Source: JAAEPI01 sp964352625
GTDB lineage: Bacteria; Bacteroidota; Bacteroidia; Cytophagales; Cyclobacteriaceae
Direction: 5' to 3'
Assembly (NCBI GenBank): GCA_964352625.1
Contig: CAYGSD010000008.1
Location: 84,418 to 148,417 of the forward strand
Length of the DNA: 64,000 nt
Shown here one piece after another: positions 62,236 through 64,000 of this stretch (the stretch's first letter is position 1; every line of letters begins with the position of its first letter). A model generated the notes under the pieces. That model was not told the origin of the DNA. It searched no databases and saw nothing but the letters and a program-made list of their open reading frames with translations. The translations under genes and the position numbers were made by a program.

Positions 62236-63399
62236 ATGTCTATCGACCTTAAAGATTATCATTATTCCCTGCCTGAGGAAAAGATCGCCAAGTTTCCACT
62301 GAAAGATCGTACCTCCTCGAAGTTGCTCGTGTACGAATCGGGGAAAATCTCTCATCGTCACTTCAAGCACCTGGGAGATCACTTACCTGCCTGCAGTCTG
62401 CTGGTGTTCAATGACACCAAAGTGATTCCTGCCCGACTGATTTTTCAGCGAGCCACAGGCGCAAGAATTGAGGTGTTTCTTTTGGAACCAAATGCCCCTT
62501 CCAATTACGAGCAAAGCATGTCCGCCAAAGGGCAATGCACCTGGCACTGCATGATCGGGAACTCCAAGCGCTGGAAGGAGGATGAAATCACCGTACCGGA
62601 AATTGGGCTGAGAGCCACACGAAACAAAGAAGAAGTGACCTTTCGGTGGGAAGGCGATCTGACGTTCAGTGAAATGCTGGAGAAGGCTGGCAAGATTCCG
62701 CTCCCGCCCTACATCAACCGTGAGGTGAACGAGGACGACAAGGACACCTACCAAACGGTGTACTCCAAACACGAAGGGGCCGTAGCTGCCCCGACTGCCG
62801 GACTGCATTTCACCGATGAATTACTGGAAGAGCTAAAAGCCAAAGGCATAAAAGAGGACTTCCTGACGCTGCATGTGTCGGCAGGGACGTTCCAGCCCAT
62901 CAAAGCGGAGACGGTGGACGAGCATCCGATGCACCGAGAGCAGATCATTGTGACGAAGCAAAACGTGCAGCACCTACTGGCGCACGATACCGTGATCGCT
63001 GTAGGGACCACAAGCCTGAGAACGCTGGAGAGCTTGTACTGGTACGGGGCAAAACTGCTGACTGGGGAAACGAACTTCTTCATCCCGAAGCTGCTGCCCT
63101 ACGAGCACCCTACGCCTCCCACCAAAGAAGCAAGCCTGCAAGCCGTACTTGCCTATATGGAGCGAGCGCAGGTAGACACGATCATTGGGCACACGGAGAT
63201 TTTTATCTTCCCGGGGTATGCGTTCAGGATATGCTCGGGCCTGGTGACCAACTTCCACCTGCCCGGCTCCACGCTGATCCTGCTGGTGGCTGCCCTGATT
63301 GGTGACGACTGGAAGGCGGTCTATGACGAGGCACTGAGCAAAGACTACCGATTCTTGAGCTATGGGGATTCTTCGCTGTTGATGCCGAAGGGGTCATAA
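62236..63399 (+). CDS. queA: tRNA preQ1(34) S-adenosylmethionine ribosyltransferase-isomerase QueA
   Basis: QueA moves the ribose of SAM onto preQ1 in tRNA to make epoxyqueuosine. The start MSIDLKDYHYSLPEEKIAKFP, then LLVFNDTKVIPARL, APTAGLHFT, HVSAGTFQPIK and VGTTSLRTLES, NFHLPGSTLI are family landmarks. ATG 62236 is preferred over TTG 62233. The 3' two thirds (from about 62700) is clearly richer in G/C-ending codons than the first third and the rest of the window. The product has no missing motif. Confidence 0.94.
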   Translation: MSIDLKDYHYSLPEEKIAKFPLKDRTSSKLLVYESGKISHRHFKHLGDHLPACSLLVFNDTKVIPARLIFQRATGARIEVFLLEPNAPSNYEQSMSAKGQCTWHCMIGNSKRWKEDEITVPEIGLRATRNKEEVTFRWEGDLTFSEMLEKAGKIPLPPYINREVNEDDKDTYQTVYSKHEGAVAAPTAGLHFTDELLEELKAKGIKEDFLTLHVSAGTFQPIKAETVDEHPMHREQIIVTKQNVQHLLAHDTVIAVGTTSLRTLESLYWYGAKLLTGETNFFIPKLLPYEHPTPPTKEASLQAVLAYMERAQVDTIIGHTEIFIFPGYAFRICSGLVTNFHLPGSTLILLVAALIGDDWKAVYDEALSKDYRFLSYGDSSLLMPKGS

Positions 63400-63419
63400 A
63401 CCAAAAGCAGCAGAAGGCT

Positions 63420-63623
63420 TTACTGGGAATCTTTCATCACCTTATCAAATGACGCCCAATTCATAGAAATGGGTGTACTGACGTTCTTGGGATACCAATC
63501 AATCCCACCTCTAGACATGGTAATTGTTCCATACTTTTTACCGTCTTGAAAAACATCCAGTGTGACATCCGAATTTGCAATTTCCGTGGATGGTAACGAA
63601 AGTTTTAAACTGTGCTTTGGCAT
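63420..63623 (-). CDS. Small soluble protein of unknown function
   Basis: 67 residues (LKLSLPSTEIANSDVTLDVF, GKKYGTITMSRGGIDWYPKN, then a short helix SFDKVMKDSQ), soluble and mostly beta. Similar small proteins occur widely as far as I recall, but no function is known to me. It follows the restriction-modification gene by 19 bases on the same strand, so it may be carried with it. Confidence 0.72.
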   Translation of the reverse strand: MPKHSLKLSLPSTEIANSDVTLDVFQDGKKYGTITMSRGGIDWYPKNVSTPISMNWASFDKVMKDSQ

Positions 63624-63642
63624 ATACTATATGTTTTAATAA

Positions 63643-64000
63643 TTACGATTTGATCTTCTCCATCTCCCTCACCACCTTCACCGTCTCCACGCTCACTGTA
63701 CAGACTCTTTTGAGTAAGTCGATGACCTGCTCTTTGTAGTCGGCAAAGCGATACGTGTTGAACTTCTCGGCAATGGTCTTGTCTTTGGGTTTCTTTTCCT
63801 TGTACTGGTCAAGTATCCACTCCAGGGCAGAGCGATTACCCAGCTTGTATTCCCAGGCCTCTGGTGGGATGCCGTGCAGACTGGTCCGCTCGTCCAGTTC
63901 TATGATGCCGGCTTCTTTGTTGGCTTTGAGCTTCACCTTCAAACGCGGGTTGTCACTCTGAGCTTGTCGAAGAGTGCGGGGTGGGTCTCCTTCGATAAAC
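63643..64000 (-). CDS. C-terminal part of a type ISP-like restriction-modification enzyme (runs off window)
   Basis: The sequence GIPPEAWEYKLGNRSALEWI, LDQYKEKKPKDKTIAEKFN and TYRFADYKEQVIDLLKRV matches, from memory, the C-terminus of type ISP (LlaBIII-like) single-chain restriction-modification enzymes, where this is the target-recognition end after helicase and methylase domains. The frame has no stop to base 64000, so the gene continues beyond the edge; a TTG at 63942 is not needed as a start. In frame, it includes a copy of the stem-loop repeat at 63954-63976, adding the residues TLRQAQSDN. Confidence 0.75.
   Translation of the reverse strand, partial: FIEGDPPRTLRQAQSDNPRLKVKLKANKEAGIIELDERTSLHGIPPEAWEYKLGNRSALEWILDQYKEKKPKDKTIAEKFNTYRFADYKEQVIDLLKRVCTVSVETVKVVREMEKIKS
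63954..63976. repeat. Stem-loop repeat copy inside the restriction-modification gene
   Basis: Stem cactct/agagtg (63954-63959, 63971-63976) with loop gagcttgtcga, one mismatch from the loop at 931-941 near the left edge. Two stem positions differ from that copy and both are compensated by matching changes. Confidence 0.72.

Noticed and set aside
1..64000. Prophage, insertion sequence or integrative element
   Set aside because: No transposase, integrase, phage structural gene or tRNA attachment site was recognised anywhere in the window.

Overview
The window looks like a chromosomal segment from a marine-type Bacteroidota (Cytophagales-like) bacterium. Signs for this are a fused LpxC/FabZ protein, a PorX-type response regulator with a PglZ domain, FecI/FecR/TonB receptor and DUF4249 genes, DUF4920 and CotH lipoproteins, almost no Shine-Dalgarno sites, and repeated matches to the Bacteroidota -7 promoter box (TAnnTTTG). 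No transposase, integrase, tRNA or rRNA gene was seen. Family names below come from reading motifs by eye, without a database search.

Layout. 1-4200: the 3' end of an aconitase gene, a palindromic repeat, two overlapping methyltransferase-like genes, a truncated DUF262 (GmrSD-type) remnant and a CoiA-like nuclease with a long coiled coil. 4240-11400: a YceI-like lipoprotein, a tiny Lys-rich ORF, a large secreted zinc metalloprotease, an NfeD-like/flotillin pair and a type II NADH dehydrogenase. 11840-23300: a tightly packed eight-gene minus-strand operon. It encodes two surface lipoproteins with GLUG-like and Ig-like domains, two OprP/OprO-like porins, an exported M14 peptidase, a lipoprotein alpha/beta-hydrolase, an SGNH hydrolase and an SLC13 anion transporter. 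A membrane-anchored HTH-like regulator is divergent from it (23439-24581). This is the best candidate for an undescribed system: a depolymerise, pass through porin, import locus without SusC/SusD.

24588-38054: housekeeping and envelope genes: a HI0933-like flavoprotein, a DUF4920 lipoprotein, an aspartyl-protease-like PDZ protein with a lost catalytic Asp, a 48-aa membrane protein, PcrA helicase, a glycerolipid acyltransferase coupled to gpsA, trxA, a CotH lipoprotein, and the ald-tsaE-porX cluster. 38096-43204: an HD phosphohydrolase followed by the lipid A run lpxD, lpxC-fabZ, lpxA and an ABC ATPase. 43299-46906: small lipoproteins, a signal recognition particle RNA, a transaldolase-like aldolase and ftsE.

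46903-56189 is a signalling region: an ECF sigma/anti-sigma pair facing away from a second ECF sigma-FecR-TonB receptor-DUF4249 operon, two unlisted small ORFs that may share its promoter motif, and a TPR-kinase-receiver-AraC hybrid regulator. 56247-62130 has a GNAT enzyme and a run with menC-like, PIG-L deacetylase, a 45-aa membrane protein and a sodium:solute symporter. The window ends with queA, a small unknown gene and the C-terminal part of a type ISP-like restriction-modification enzyme that carries an in-frame copy of the repeat seen near the left end.

Convergent neighbours share or abut stop codons at seven places (five of them by the same 4-nt overlap), so the chromosome is compact. 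Several small genes (38, 48, 33, 56 and 45 codons) are supported mainly by this packing or by promoter boxes.
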